Assembly: GCF_000003815.2 (NCBI RefSeq)
Contig: NC_049982.1
Location: forward strand, 33,789,978-33,853,977
Direction: 5' to 3'
DNA: 64,000 bases
Source of the DNA: Branchiostoma floridae
Lineage: Eukaryota; Chordata; Leptocardii; Amphioxiformes; Branchiostomatidae
The stretch's first letter is position 1. Each line of letters begins with the position of its first letter. Under the pieces are notes generated by a model, which worked only from the letters and a program-made list of their open reading frames with translations, did not search any database and was not told where the DNA came from. Of the stretch, positions 46,801 to 58,859 are shown piece by piece. Both the position numbers and the translations under genes were made by a program.

Positions 46801-49800
46801 GATTGGTTCTCGTCGCAAAAGCGACTGCATCGGCTACATATACTATACAGAGGTGAGAATCAAAAATCCAGTAAGAAGCTCTGAGGCAGGCGTCGGAGAG
46901 ACATCGAAACGTAAGCTAAGTGAGTACAAACTGATCATACAAAGGAATTCTCCTACATCCAGTACTACATGTGATTTAATTTCTTTTTGATATTAGAGCG
47001 TATAAAATCTTCGAGTATAGATAATTCAAAGGACTTTGATATAAGTAGATGATTGATGAGTTGACGAAGGTAAGACATCCAGGGAATAAGATACACAATG
47101 CAGAGGTAACCCAAGCCACTTGGTACGTTTAGTAATCCAGAACATTTTACAACCCTCTATCTTGTGAACGGTGGACAACAGTGCAGCCAAATATTTATTA
47201 CCAGGTCTTTATTCTAAGAATAGGGAGTAATATCAATCGTTTATCCCTCAAGCTGGTGGGCGGTTTTTCGTCAGAAAGAAAGCTTTTTCATACTCAGGTG
47301 CGGTGCTCTGGAACTCCCTATCGTCCCAATTAAGATCGGCGAGAACACTATCCCAGTTTAAACGACTGTATGATCAGGACTTCAAGACTTATGGGCTCTG
47401 ATTACATATATTTCAACTTCAGTTCCTGCTATATCTCAGTGGATCATTTTGTTTGATTTCTGTATTATGTTTTTTTTTATGATGACATTTTTGTTCTCTT
47501 TTGACTGTTATTGCTTATTTACTTATTAACTTTGTAACAAACACTGCCCGACCAGCGACACATTGATATGCAAATTTCACTTTTCGTTACTTTAACTTTA
47601 AGTTGATCCACTGCGTGAATCTGTTATTATCATCATTATTGTATTAAGTTATCTTGAGTTGCTTGTTTTGTAAATAGTTGACGACTTGCGAACAAACGAA
47701 CGTTATGTTGGCTTGTCATTTTATTTTGATCAGTTGTTGTAATGTGTTGGGGTCTCCCCGGCCCCCAGGAGGCATTGAAAAACGCTAGTAGGCGATGTGT
47801 GCTTTCCTGGTTAAATAAATGACTGAAGCTGAATTGTATGCATTCAAAGCGCGTAGAGCCAGTTCCATGGAGCTGGTATGACTGGCACTAATATTTGCAC
47901 TAATAGCTCCATGGAGCTGGCACCTATTGGCTCTCTGGAGGAGATCGATCTCGTAATGGACAAACATAGCGAGCAGGTACAGCTGGACGAGAAGCTCCAC
48001 ACACTATGAGTACAAACATTGCTAATTTCACCTTCAAGAAATGGTTAGAGCTCTATGGAGGATCTAACGTAAGGGCAAAGATAGCGCACGGGTAGTGCCG
48101 AACGAGCAGCTCTACGCATGGTTCACGTCAAAATTGGACAAATAGAGGGAGTAGTATGCCAGGGGAGACAGCCGGCCAGAGGAGTCAGTAGGCGACCCAC
48201 GGGGTCCCTCTATCTGTCAAGGGACTATATAACGTTCTTTATCCTTAAAATTTCTTCTCATTTGACTAGCGATGCGCGGATCCTGAAAGAGGCTATGACC
48301 AAAGCGAATTGAGAATTGTTTGTCTGCTCTTGCCAGGAATGCGAAAAGTTAGCAACTCCGCGCTAATCGTCCGAAAGTGCTCTTATGGGTTTACCACAGC
48401 CCTGTCCCAAGTTTCTGTGGGAGGTCTACGCACTGTTAATAAATACATATGGCTTACGTCACTATAAAAAAATAAATTTAGACCTGTTATGAGGAGCTCT
48501 TCAGAACTATTCCCCAAGCGGAGGTTGGGTCGCGGAGATAGTAGAGGTCGGGATTTTTACTAGCGTGAGGGGAGCGAGATATTTATGATAATGTATACAT
48601 AGTCACAACATATGTCCCAGTGTTGAAGGTGACGTGAACTAAGTGTTTGAATTCATATAAGTATTTCGCGAGCGGTATATTTATCCTTTACGAGAGCTCT
48701 TCTATAGAGCTCTAACTGTGTTTGTATTCATAGTACGTAGAGCCGCTCGTTCAGCACTACCCTCGCGCTATATGGGCTGCGTTGCTATATTCCCACTATT
48801 AGATAGGCTGCATGCCGCCCAGGCACCCTTCCGGGCGATCATGCTGCGGAGATGTCAATAAAATTTAAACGGCATCCAAGAAGTTGTGATGTTTATTTCG
48901 ACTGATGACCTAGGACAATACTGTGGCTATCAGTTGTCTTGCAGCAAAAGAGAAGGAATAAAAAAGTCATTTCTCGAAGCAAGCTGATGAATCTAATAAA
49001 GAACACATTACCTTCTGTCCACAAGGTACCCCATGATCGGCATCAAAGACGAGTCTACCACACCTGGATAGGAAAAGTAGACATCATGCAGTCGGAGAGG
49101 CTTACGTGATACTCTAACATGTGTTACACAACCTCTCACCATCATGAGCTGATTGAGCCTCATCCCTGATAGACATCTTGAGATACCATTCTCATTTCCT
49201 GTGTCACTAACAGCAGTTCAGGGTTCTTTATAACTATCAAAATCAGACTAATTAGCGTAGTCTTCTCTCTAACTAAATTTACTTGTTTAGTATATATTAG
49301 TATGTTGTAGTTTTATTCTTGAACAATTATGACCATCTGAGATACATATGTTACTTTGTAATACATATATTACTTTGTAATGAGGATGATTTCGTATCTA
49401 ATAACGTAACTTATCACGCTTTGTATAGTATTCATATGACAGGCAAATTCCTAATTCAGAGAATAAAATGTACAACACACCAATGGCCAGGCCGAGTACA
49501 GCGTTTGGAGGGATGAGTCCATGGAAGCTTCTGGCACAAGGCATCTGGTGGTATTTCGAAGAAGAAAAAAATGAGGAAAAAATAGTCAAAACCCACACGA
49601 CGTTATGCAATATCATCACATAGCCAGACGAAGTCGACCAGTCAGAAGGCTCCATTTTCTTCATTTCATATACTACCCCTGCATACGGGGTATAGGACTC
49701 GTTCGCAGGGTATTGAGGATCTTACAAGACGAACAAAACATAAGAATCTATCTCACACAGCAAAGTAACGGATGGTGCGGGGAATGGTGGTGAGATTTTA

Positions 49801-52800
49801 TCGCCCGGCCGCACAGGTAGGAAGGTTCGGGAGGCAGGGAGAGCAACAATCCAGCCCGACCAGCAAGAAGAAGGGCCGGTCGAACAAAAACTGGATCTTG
49901 TTTACGGGCTACTATAATGTCACGAGCAAATGCGCTCTCCGGAGCTGAATCGTCTCGGCTAGATACTAGTACATGATAATAATATTATCATATGGACAAT
50001 ATACCACTTTCCTTCGGTGTATTCGGTGCCATGTTTCATGACTGCTACGCGGACTCGGTCGTTCATTCGTTGGTTAAAGTAACCGGACATGCACCGTATA
50101 CACCTAATGGCGGGTCATTATATTTCAGCCATACCTGTAGGTATAGTAAAATATGTTGTATTCGTAATGTTTCTTCTTCTTTCTTTCTTCTGTCAAATTT
50201 TCAAAGCGATTCATCTCCGTCATTCCTGGTCCGAATGACCTGAAATTTGGCATAAGGGTAGAGTGGGCCAATACCACGATGCGTTTTCTTTTTTTAGTTT
50301 TTTTTTATATCTGTCTCTTAAAAGGTTTTGTTGAGGTTTTATGGTCATTTATAGACCAAAACGGCATAGTTTGGCCCCCTGTACCCTGGTATTATAAGTG
50401 AATGACCTGAAATTTGGTAAAGACAGACATAAGATATTTGGCGAAATGACCCAAGTAAGATTTAATGGCATAAATTGCTTAATTTCAGCACTTTTCTGAG
50501 GGGAAATTGGTTTTCTTTCAGCCTCCTGTCGTGACCTTTCAGACCGTTCACCCCACAGAGCTCCACACCTGCAACGGAGTCGACTTCTGCAAGAGTCAAT
50601 TCAATTAATGAGCCAGCCAATCAGCGAATGAGAAGGGGAAGGCGAATGCTAATTATCATTCATAAGCGGGACCACACAATCCGGTATATACAGAAACACT
50701 GAATATCGTGACCATACAGCGGTCGTATGTCATGCCATCGTAGTTTGCGAGGATTTGGAGCTCACAACAGGGTCATTTGGGCTCTATTTTCGTGCCTTGA
50801 ACGTTAGGGTACAAGTCTTTGTCGATGAATTTACGAAAATTCCGCATTGCAATATAAGGCCACAGCAAGTAAATTTTATAAATGACATCAGCGCGCGCAT
50901 TAATTTTCGCCTGATTTCAGAAAAAAAACAAGAATTTTTTCTTCTGCAGAGATGGTCAACATGATAATAAAGTATCAAAATGTTGTAGCCTAATGGTTGT
51001 ACTTGTAGAAGTGACACTTGCGAGGTACCCAGGACTGTAGTTGTAGAAATGAAACTTATTGGATAGTTGTAAAAGTGACACCAATATGGAAGCTATGAGT
51101 GTGGTTACCAACTTTGTTGGTGATGCCCGTCTACCACACTAGTGTCACTTTTCACCAGTACATGTCTTGAATACAGGAATGAATGCCTTGTTGGCTCTGA
51201 TACCATCAGTTTTGTCCCTTTAATTCTTTTTACAACAGTCATCACAACTTTATGATGCCTATTTTTGAAAATGTAGCCATCTTGTTTTTTTCACCATCTT
51301 GTTTTTTTTCGCCCTATCGCACTATTTTTGCAGTCTGCAGAGGATGTCATCCATAAAATTTACTTGCTGTGGTCTAAGTCACCGTAAGGCTGATGCAAGA
51401 CGGAGGTTCGCCGGTCCTCCATCCGGGAGATTAGTAGTGAATGACCAAATCCAGACAGAAGGATTTGCACCATCGAACACCGGGGCATGGCCGTATTCTT
51501 TTTGGAAAGACGTGATGGGTTGTTTCAACGTGAGTGGGATGTGGCTGTACGCACCTAAACATGGGACCTCTATTTAATGTCCTATCGTCCCAAGCCGAGT
51601 TAGGTGCCCTTTTTCGCCCGAGTGATGTAAGGAAAGTTGTGTACTCCTTTCCTAAGGGCACAAGATCAGTGACACGGCAGGATTCGACCGGGGATCTCAG
51701 GGTCCTGAACTAAACACGTTGCCGCTATACCACGCTACATCTCACATCTATTGATGACGTCACAAATGTTCCTGAAAAATTGGGTCAGATATCTAAAGAG
51801 GACTTTTTTTTAAATTTTGTTTTATCTAACTTACCCAAATCATGGAGGCCCCGACGAAGATCATGGCAAGCAGTCCGCACAGCCATCTGCAACATACGAA
51901 ATCCAAAAGACTTTAATATACGGCATAGCCAGAGGAAACGGTACAAGCACAAGCTGGAAAAAGAGATATCGCCAGTTTGTTAACTGCCAAATAACCTCCA
52001 CTATCGTGTACTCCGCAAACGAAGTTGTCAAATGAAATGCTAAAAAAAGATTATTAGGAAAGAGTGCTTCTAGGAGATACGAAACTGAACTCTAAACTAA
52101 ACAAAACTTTGCAACAGGTGTTGCAAAAATCTAGACAAACGGGTGTTAAATGTGTGCCATGCACGCCCAGAAGCGAGGGAAATAAGTCGAATGTTGAGGC
52201 GTAGCTATCTATGAAAATCCATCAAACTTAATTTTTCTGCATACATCATGTAGAGGCATCCTTCAGGACAATCTACACTTCTTTATTTTCCTTCTGCCAA
52301 AAACTTATCCTTAAATGAAACGTGATGAATAATTTACGTTACCTTCCAAGTTTGGTTGCAATGAAGCCAAACATGTACGCCCCAACAAGGTATGCAATGC
52401 TGGACGGCAGCCAAATGGAGCCTGTTATAAAAAGATAGAGATATGGCGCAATGAATAACGACAATATTAAACGGTAAGGCCAAATACAGCTTATTAATCA
52501 TATTCAATTCCAAAAAAATATGAAATACCGAAAGACGAACATTCGAAGATAACAACAAATAATTGAAAAATGTTTCCGGTAATAGTGTACAGAAAACTAC
52601 AAGGCAAATAAAACTTATCGCACAAAATGTTTGATTAATAATAAATCTGTTCAATATTTTGCTAAGTCTGTAATTCCTTCTCACAAGTGATCATCTAAGA
52701 CCATCCGCTCACCGCGTGCTGCAATGCTAAATTGTACATATTTACTCTCTCACGGTACAAAGATAGCACTGCGGAGCGTCAAGTGTTCTCTAGACGATAA

Positions 52801-53859
52801 GGCGCCTCCTTAGAAATCCTCTCGTTATCTTTGCAAAACAGGTACTAACTGTAAAGCCGGATAACTGGCAGCTGAAGCACAATGTTCCGTCAGACTACGA
52901 CCCATAAAAGTGCGAGTCTTACCGATTTGCCAGCTGGGAGCATCTAGCGTGTCCATCATCCAGATAGGAAGGGTTGGCTCCAGCAAGGCGATTGCCATGT
53001 TCGCAAAACATATTGACCCTGATTTGCAACGCGCCACCAAAGTTAAGAAAGAATAAGAGATATATTAGTATGTACCAATCACTCAAAATACTTTCTTAAG
53101 CAAAATGGATATTACTTTCAATATAGCTACTTCGAGTGCCTTACCTATATATGTTTTCTGCTAACAGGAAGTTGTTCACAACGTGTTTTAAAGTTATCGC
53201 AGTAATACGTATGGTGTAACCTTCTCGGTCAGCTTTGTTAATCATCGTTAAATCGTAACAAATGAGAAGAATCACGCAACAGCTTGATGACACGTGTGAC
53301 AGACGACCCTGTCAAACAAGCGGGCATCAACTCATAACTCTAGATTATCGAGTGCACGTATCAAATGTAGTTATCACGTGAATACACGTCATACGTCGAA
53401 AGCCCTAAAACAGAGCCAAACAGGAATCCAGCTTTCCCCCAGCATTCCTCTCTGGACTACTGGAACTTTTCTGGAACTCACTCAAAGAGTAGATAATTTC
53501 AAATAGCTTGTGTCCAACATCATGTGTCCCAAAAAGGACCTACACAAAGTTACTTCGCAGACACTTAATATATCTTCTCAACATGCTACTATAATCATTT
53601 ATTTCCCCGGCTATCTCAGAGGCTCACTCAGCGACGGTTAAAATGTGCGGGTCGTTGCTGTCGAGCCATGCAGGAAATACTTTCGTCCCTTCTCCAATGG
53701 AAACCAAGCAGCCGAGTACATTGCAGTAGTTTGACTTTTGCTAGATACTCTGGTAGTGAATTGAACTTCCAAAAAATAATGCTAGACATTGTAGTGGAAT
53801 CCTTACTAGCCTGGTTCCACAAATGGTCGTTAATATATGTTTGTATGTATGTATGTATG

Positions 53860-53893
<34 letters not shown>

Positions 53894-56800
53894 TGTATTC
53901 CCCAGACCATGGTTAGGAGTATATTGAGAGCAAGGTCGGCAGTGGTTGGTTGTAAAACGGTTATGAGTTATGACATCGTCTTCGCGAAGGATATGGATAG
54001 CCCAATACTGGTCAGAACTGGTCAAACGTTTGGTTGGGTAGTGGTCCAGATAAATGTCAGAGGAAGGTCCTGAATGTGTCCCATCTCATCCCATCCCATC
54101 CCATCCCATCCCATCCTATCCTATCCTATCCTATCAAGTCATGTGATGTTTTTCAAGCCACCGTTCTTACCAGCCGCAATGACGATGTACGGATCCCTGA
54201 GCAGCACGCCTAATGGAGCTCCCTCCATCAGGATCTGGAGGAACGACAGTAAATACGTGCTGTAATGCGATGTTATGCGATGGTCACAGTTGCACGGGTG
54301 CCCGTAAGGGGTGTACATGCAGCCCGACCGATCTTTGAAGGCGCAAGATTGTCCATTTGTCAAGAGTCGATTTTAAATGCGAGATTTAAAAAAAAATCCT
54401 GGGGCCTAGCCTTGCCCCCCAAAAGACCGTTAGCCGCAACTAACCAAACGGGTTGATATTCATATTACCATGCTAAAATCGTAAATAATTTTCGTTGAAT
54501 TGTTTTCCTCAACATATTAAGGTAGTATGTTCGTTGACCACCACCCCCCATAAGTTTAGAGCCCCAAAATATCGATTAGAATTGTCAAATGTCACGGTAT
54601 TGTTTATTTTGATAGAGTATCTTTGTCTAAGACAATAGGTTTGGCTTTTTTGTATAAGTCTTTCTCAGCCGGTAGCAACATTTGGAACAGGCTGCATGGT
54701 AGAATAGGACAAATGTCACTTATTTCATGCGAACGCAACGCAAAATGTTCACGTAAAAAAAATCCTTGAAAACTAGCCAAAAACTTCGTTCCTAAATCCC
54801 CTGCTGTCACGACATGAGGATGTCTGCCGGAAATCGCATGGGTCGTCTTGATTATGTATCCTCTAAATCTCATTCTGTAATCGATTCTGACTAGTAATAA
54901 GAAAGGAGCTACACGTAATTTCGCAGTTCAATTACAATTATGCATGACTTGGTACTTAGATGTAATTGACATTCTTTTGACCCCTGGAAGGGCATGTTAA
55001 GTTGGAAAGCACGGTGTCCTGTGAAATAAGGCAACTGTTTTCATTACCCATGTGGAAGCCGAGGTCAGTTAGTTAGTTTATTGCTTGTTTTCTATGACAA
55101 TACTGTGTGTCCGCATTTCCACAATTTGAATGCTAGACACTATCAGAACTGTCCCACTCCGCGGCAGACTGTTACCACCGGCTAGATCCCAGGACCCACA
55201 CAACATTTTGTCTTGAAGAATAACTGCCGTTGTCTGTTTTCTACATATCATGATCATGATATCGTAACAGGGATGATGAATGTCTTTACAGTTGCGTCAT
55301 CAAAATTATGACATAAATGTAACACTCCGCACTTATTCCCAGATTATATGTGACAACCTTTCCAATATAGCATTTAAAAGTATCTAAAGGGAAACGAAAT
55401 GTAGGCACAATTCCACCTTTTCTTATATGCCATCTATGACTATACCGCAAATTGGATAAAAAGACCCCTCCCGCATCTATAACGTTGGATGAGATTTGCA
55501 AGCTCAGCCGCGAATCCTTTTTATTTAATCTTAATTATTGGTCGCGGAGGATGCCGTCTTTAGTAATTCAGGCAAATGGGTTTTCACAAATTGGATTAAC
55601 TTCGGGACGCTCTGAGATTGTAAATCATTGTTATCAAGTTTCGTGGAGTCATCGCTCGATGGAAAAATGCAGGCAATGTAATCTTTAAACTTTCCGGACG
55701 ACTCCGTCGTCTCTACTTAAAACTGGTCGAAAGCAGACACACGTAAACTTTGCGGCTGCGGCGGCGAAGAAGAAAACATACGTGAAAAATGTACATTAAA
55801 AGATACCTGTTTTTATTGAATTTTTCTTTTTTCGACGTATTTTTTTCTACTGTGACCATGGGTTGCGTTATTCTGTTGATGTAGAAACGTTGATTTGGTT
55901 CATGTGAAAAAAATCAGACGATCTTCTCGGAGTTGTTCGCTTCCGCACAATCCTTACCTCCTTCTTTGCTCCTGGTCGAAGTACTAACAGCTGCAAGCCT
56001 GTGTGAGTATACAAAGTCAGTGCTTGTCAATGTATCGTAGTAGCATTTAGCCTCCTTCACCGGCCTCTCTGGGGGCCTCTCGGCGTAAGTTGTTGAGGGG
56101 GGGGGGGAATTCGTGATTTTTANNNNNNNNNNNNNNNNNNNNNNNNNNNNNNNNNNNNNNNNNNNNNNNNNNNNNNNNNNNNNNNNNNNNNNNNNNNNNN
56201 NNNNNNNNNNNNNNNNNNNNNNTCCTTTCCCGTCGTATTCCCAGCTCAAAATCACGACCCCCCCCCCCCTCAACAACTTACGCCGATGCCCCCAGAGAGG
56301 CCAGTGAAGGAGGCTAAGCAGCAGTACTGAATTCTTTATGATGCTATTAACTACTCCCGGATATATCATTTTCAACTGATCCCGGACATGCTTATATCAA
56401 CTGATCCCGGACACTTAGTATTTGTATGTATTCCACTGATAGACACACCATAGACTCGTTCTCATTGAAATGTACCAGATAGCTATTTTGGGTTGGAAAA
56501 ATAACAGCTGTGTGCGGTAGTAGATGGCTGATGAATATTCACTTGCTGTAGCCCTGCAATGTTGATTATACAGTGTCTTTATTGTCCACCGCGCATGCAC
56601 AGCTACATCAATGACATTTCTTTAGGCTGTAGAAAACAAACTATGTTGACCACGGTGTTACGAACGGGGAGTCAGGCAGACCGAGCAACCCCACCTTCAA
56701 CTGTAGAGAGGACTCCGCGTAGAACTCTCTAGTGCATGGGACCCCGCTTTGCATCATAAAGGACAATAAATTTTCCTATGAACTATACAAACATTGTTTA

Positions 56801-58845
56801 CATTAGAGTTCCATACGATCGTCAGGAGTAAGTGAATTGACATGTTCAACCAGATTTTCTAGTTAGCTGTACTTGTATTGAATTATTCTGCCAGTTCATT
56901 CTAGTGACGCTGAAAAAGAGTGATATATGCCAATGGAAACGGTCGGAAGTAAATCTCCGTTTTTTTTATCCAGTTGTAGGGGTTGAATCGTGCTTGAATA
57001 TTGTTTACCTGGATGTCTAACCTTCATAAACGTGACAAAAAATGACAACTGATTGTTTGTATTACAGGCAGGTAACAAACGTCAAGTGAACTGAACTAAA
57101 TAAACATTGCCTGTGACGTACTCTTTACCTTTTTCTTCTTCGAAATGTTTTACAGTTTAGCTGCACCACTGGTACCTAGGGACATTTAAGAAGTGGGCAG
57201 TTATATTTTAGACCAGATCAATAGATAACGTAGAAAGTATCAAACAATGGTAACGTTTGTTACAGAATATTTTTGGCTACTGTTTGAACTCTTCGTGTCT
57301 TCTAAGGCGTCAGACATTTTAGGGGGTAGAATCCCACATATGGTACTAATTTAAATCAATACGAATGTTGTGGTGCATCTTTTATAAAACTTCATTCATT
57401 CAGGTGTTGTGAGAAAAGGTGGCGAAAGCAGGCGAAAGTATTTAGCACATTTCAATGAGAACGAACACATAGCGATCATGCAGCCAAATATCAATAGCTG
57501 ATTCCTTGTCATTTTCTGATTAAATGATGTGGTTTCTCCGGCAAGACGGGCTTTAACTATAAAGGCATGGTAGGCCATTGTTTTAGGATTTAGAAAATTC
57601 ATCTTGGTACCTTTGGAACTTACCTGCAATCTCTGAATCAATTGACTTCAAGCAATGATATAAAGTATAAGATGAAGCCATGTACAATCTAAGCTATACA
57701 TCACATATCAAAAGACTGATGCAAACTGTTTAGATGACGATCACTAGGCGGTCGTTCAGCGACAATGCACGTTGGACCCTTGTAACATTCGCCATGAATG
57801 TCATATTTCGGGTGGCATTTGTATGTATGTATGTGTGTTTGTTTGTTTATAGAAGTCCGGCATAACTGGAAAACGCCTAGATGGTCTGTATTGATATTAG
57901 GTATGCGGGTAGATCTTGATGACACCTGGAAACGATTAGATATTTGGTCCCCTGGTGGCTTACTTTTGAACTGCAGGGGCCGGTTAAGTGTCAGACGTTG
58001 GAATATAGTACCTCAGGAAGGTTTTTTTATATGCACTTTAGTGATGCTTCATATAGTTTTATCTTAATTACGCAAATCATAATCTTCATTGCTTAATCAA
58101 TGAGAAAATTGTCTAAACATGACTTACAGGACCATTGCAACATGTAACTGAGAAAGAGAAGAACTTGATAGGTAAATATCGTGCAAAGTCCTAATTTGCA
58201 TGATTAAGGAGAAAATGCTATAATTCCATAGTGGTAAATTACGCGAATTTCTTCATTATGGCTTTAAGAAGTTATGTACAGGCGAACATCGTTGAAGATT
58301 AATCATGCAAATGAGCACATCATTTGCATAGATTATTAGAAAATGTAACTAAAGCCAATTTCTTAATGTATATCTATATGAGAGATAGAGGCTTTGAGAT
58401 GCTGTATTTGTCCATTAGCAGTGATACAAAAAACTTATAAACATAATCGCAATACTCTATGTTGCACAATGTAAAAGTTTTACTTAAATGACAACAAGGC
58501 ATACACAACGTAAATCCACTGAGCAAGACCTTGTTGGAATTACGTATAGTAAAGAACCTTATAGGTGCTTGAGAGGACGAAGAGACTCGGTAGATAAGAG
58601 CTATTTGGATACCAGGCTACTGAAGAAGTGGTGTCGATCTATAACCTAAGAATGTTCCTACAATGTCCAAAAAACTTGCTATGTGCAATGACTGCCTTAA
58701 TACCAAAATCTAAACAAAAGGAGGAGGTATAAAAAGTATGAGAAAAATTGCTTACAGCCCTCCAGCAATGCAATGCCTGCGAGAATAAGGAACGGCACGC
58801 TCTTGTCGAAGAACTGGTACATGATCCCACCGAACAGTGGACCAC
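40841..58845 (-). CDS. SLC18A: vesicular monoamine transporter-type SLC18A, partial (5' end not in view)
   Basis: Minus-strand exons, 5' to 3': 58845-58756, [one not found], 54234-54171, 53018-52923, 52421-52343, 51886-51835, 49544-49481, 49063-49012, 46204-46137, 45741-45696, 43121-43034, 40966-40841 (stop TGA). All have GT-AG ends and the ten from 54234 onward join in phase. The protein is a 12-helix H+ antiporter of synaptic vesicles that loads monoamines. Family signatures in order: [50 protein letters not shown] with [74 protein letters not shown]; and an AIL plus acidic C-tail. The Asp residues in VVDSS and IADV match those needed for transport in VMAT2 helices 10 and 11. PIWMM and the tail favour VMAT over VAChT. 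The N-terminal helices 1 to about 5 lie upstream or outside. Confidence 0.9.
41114..41623. mobile_element. foldback element with GGCCACAGCAAGTAAATTTT ends, intact copy
   Basis: The left terminal repeat starts at about 41116. The right inverse (GTCATCCATAAAATTTACTTG, then TGTGGCC) ends at about 41621. Internally there is TTTTTGCCTGATTTCAGAAAA, a CTGTAGTTGCAG block and TTTTTTTTCGCCCTATCTCA. It is about 510 bp, noncoding, in the last intron of the SLC18A gene. Confidence 0.8.
41683..42561. mobile_element. inverted-repeat DNA element with CCCCCTTTCCACTAGGACGG ends
   Basis: The left end reads CCCCCTTTCCACTAGGACGG, then CGCTCTC. The right end inverted reads GCCCCCTTTCTACTTGACGG, then CGCTCTC. Further GCGCTCTC words are clustered near both ends (to about 41865 and from about 42420). 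About 880 bp with no transposase. Confidence 0.75.
42830..42995. repeat. palindromic TCTCCTAG/CTAGGAGA word array
   Basis: About eight words such as TCCAATCTCTCCTAG, AGAGGAGATTGGAATTCC and GAGAATTCCAGATTCTCCTAG alternate in both orientations, giving a dense set of possible hairpins. It ends about 40 bases before the donor side of the SLC18A exon at 43034. Confidence 0.55.
43830..44480 (-). pseudogene. LINE reverse transcriptase C-terminal fragment
   Basis: The minus strand reads [33 protein letters not shown], then [16 protein letters not shown] and ARGT.S-type words. LYGSETW followed by LRWLGHV is the usual order in the C-terminal part of many LINE polymerases. Broken by several stops. Confidence 0.6.
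44495..45095 (-). mobile_element. Penelope-like retroelement fragment, copy 2
   Basis: It matches 3975-4690 in order: GGTATGGTTTTGGAAATGGT, CAGATAGCATCCACTGTCC, AGATGTCCAATAGGAAAC and, near the right end, GTTCTTCACATTTGAGTTTG, which is the antisense of the GIY-YIG domain's YKLKCEE segment. More decayed than copy 1, with a G run near 44795. It lies in an SLC18A intron. Confidence 0.6.
47250..47822 (+). mobile_element. CR1/L2-like LINE 3' end
   Basis: The frame reads [19 protein letters not shown], then [17 protein letters not shown] and a stop near 47400. (F)SYSGA.LWN.L...LR.A.....FK..L is the characteristic last block of these polymerases. About 400 bases of untranslated tail end with CCTGGTTAAATAAATGACTG, typical of a LINE 3' terminus. 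Confidence 0.7.
47830..48130. repeat. GAGCTC/CATGGAGC dispersed repeat
   Basis: GCGCGTAGAGCCAGTTCCATGG, AGCTCCATGGAGCTGG, GAGCTCTATGGAGG and GAACGAGCAGCTCTACGC occur in alternating orientation. Same family as 3615-3920. Confidence 0.45.
50205..50500. repeat. degenerate ~170-bp direct repeat
   Basis: Two units with GAATGACCTGAAATTTGG(C/T) about 170 bases apart; same family as 2185-2480. Confidence 0.5.
50859..51375. mobile_element. foldback element with GGCCACAGCAAGTAAATTTT ends, intact copy
   Basis: Same length and internal order as 41114-41623: AATTTTCGCCTGATTTCAG, GGACTGTAGTTGTAG, TTTTTTTTCGCCCTATCGCA. The right terminal repeat ends at about 51375, directly against a SINE. Confidence 0.8.
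51376..51745 (-). mobile_element. tRNA-derived SINE, diverged copy
   Basis: On the minus strand, TAGCGTGGTATAGCGGCAAC (head), CGGTCGAATCCTGCC, GTGTCACTGATCTTGTGCCC and the body word GGACATTAAATAGAGGTCCC follow the order of the full SINE at 28060-28540. Confidence 0.75.
53836..53898. repeat. (ATGT)n microsatellite
   Basis: About 15 units of TATG/ATGT with one ATAT interruption, in an SLC18A intron. Confidence 0.9.
54080..54136. repeat. (CATCC)n / (TATCC)n pentanucleotide repeat
   Basis: CATCC units change to TATCC units. It ends about 35 bases before the SLC18A exon whose last coding base is 54171. Confidence 0.9.
55980..56325. repeat. inverted repeat around an assembly gap
   Basis: TCCTTCACCGGCCTCTCTGG, then AACTTACGCC-type words and a G run on the left (56050-56120) are inverted on the right (56240-56315: C run, CAACAACTTACGCCGATGCC and CCAGAGAGGCCAGTGAAGGA). 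It contains 100 N at 56123-56222, a conventional unknown-size gap. Confidence 0.75.
58060..58340. repeat. ATGCAAAT-rich repeat, partial copy 3
   Basis: TTACGCAAATCATAATCTTC, TTAATCATGCAAATGAGC and CATTTGCATAGATTATTAG blocks at the spacing seen at 6400-6700 and 38390-38650. Confidence 0.4.
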
Positions 58846-58859
58846 CTACGGAAAAAAAC

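Larger units (their letters stand above)
54240..58750. other. large SLC18A intron region; one exon expected here
   Basis: The exon at 58845-58756 ends in phase 1 (GAG GGC T) and the next one found (54234-54171) begins in phase 0, so a linker exon of phase 1 to 0 must lie between. I could not find it; the 56123-56222 gap is one possible place. Confidence 0.5.

Noticed and set aside
46880-46915. Possible hammerhead ribozyme (CTGAGG...CGAAAC) near Penelope-like text
   Set aside because: The catalytic CUGANGA core is not matched and no supporting stems are evident.
57005-57050. Another candidate SLC18A exon before GTAAAC (minus strand)
   Set aside because: In the required phase it contains a TAG stop, and no transporter motif is visible.
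57131-57171. Candidate for the missing SLC18A linker exon (minus strand, starts TGGTGCAGCTA, donor GTAAAG)
   Set aside because: The start phase and a V-Q-L word would fit, but it ends in phase 2 and would put the next exon out of frame.
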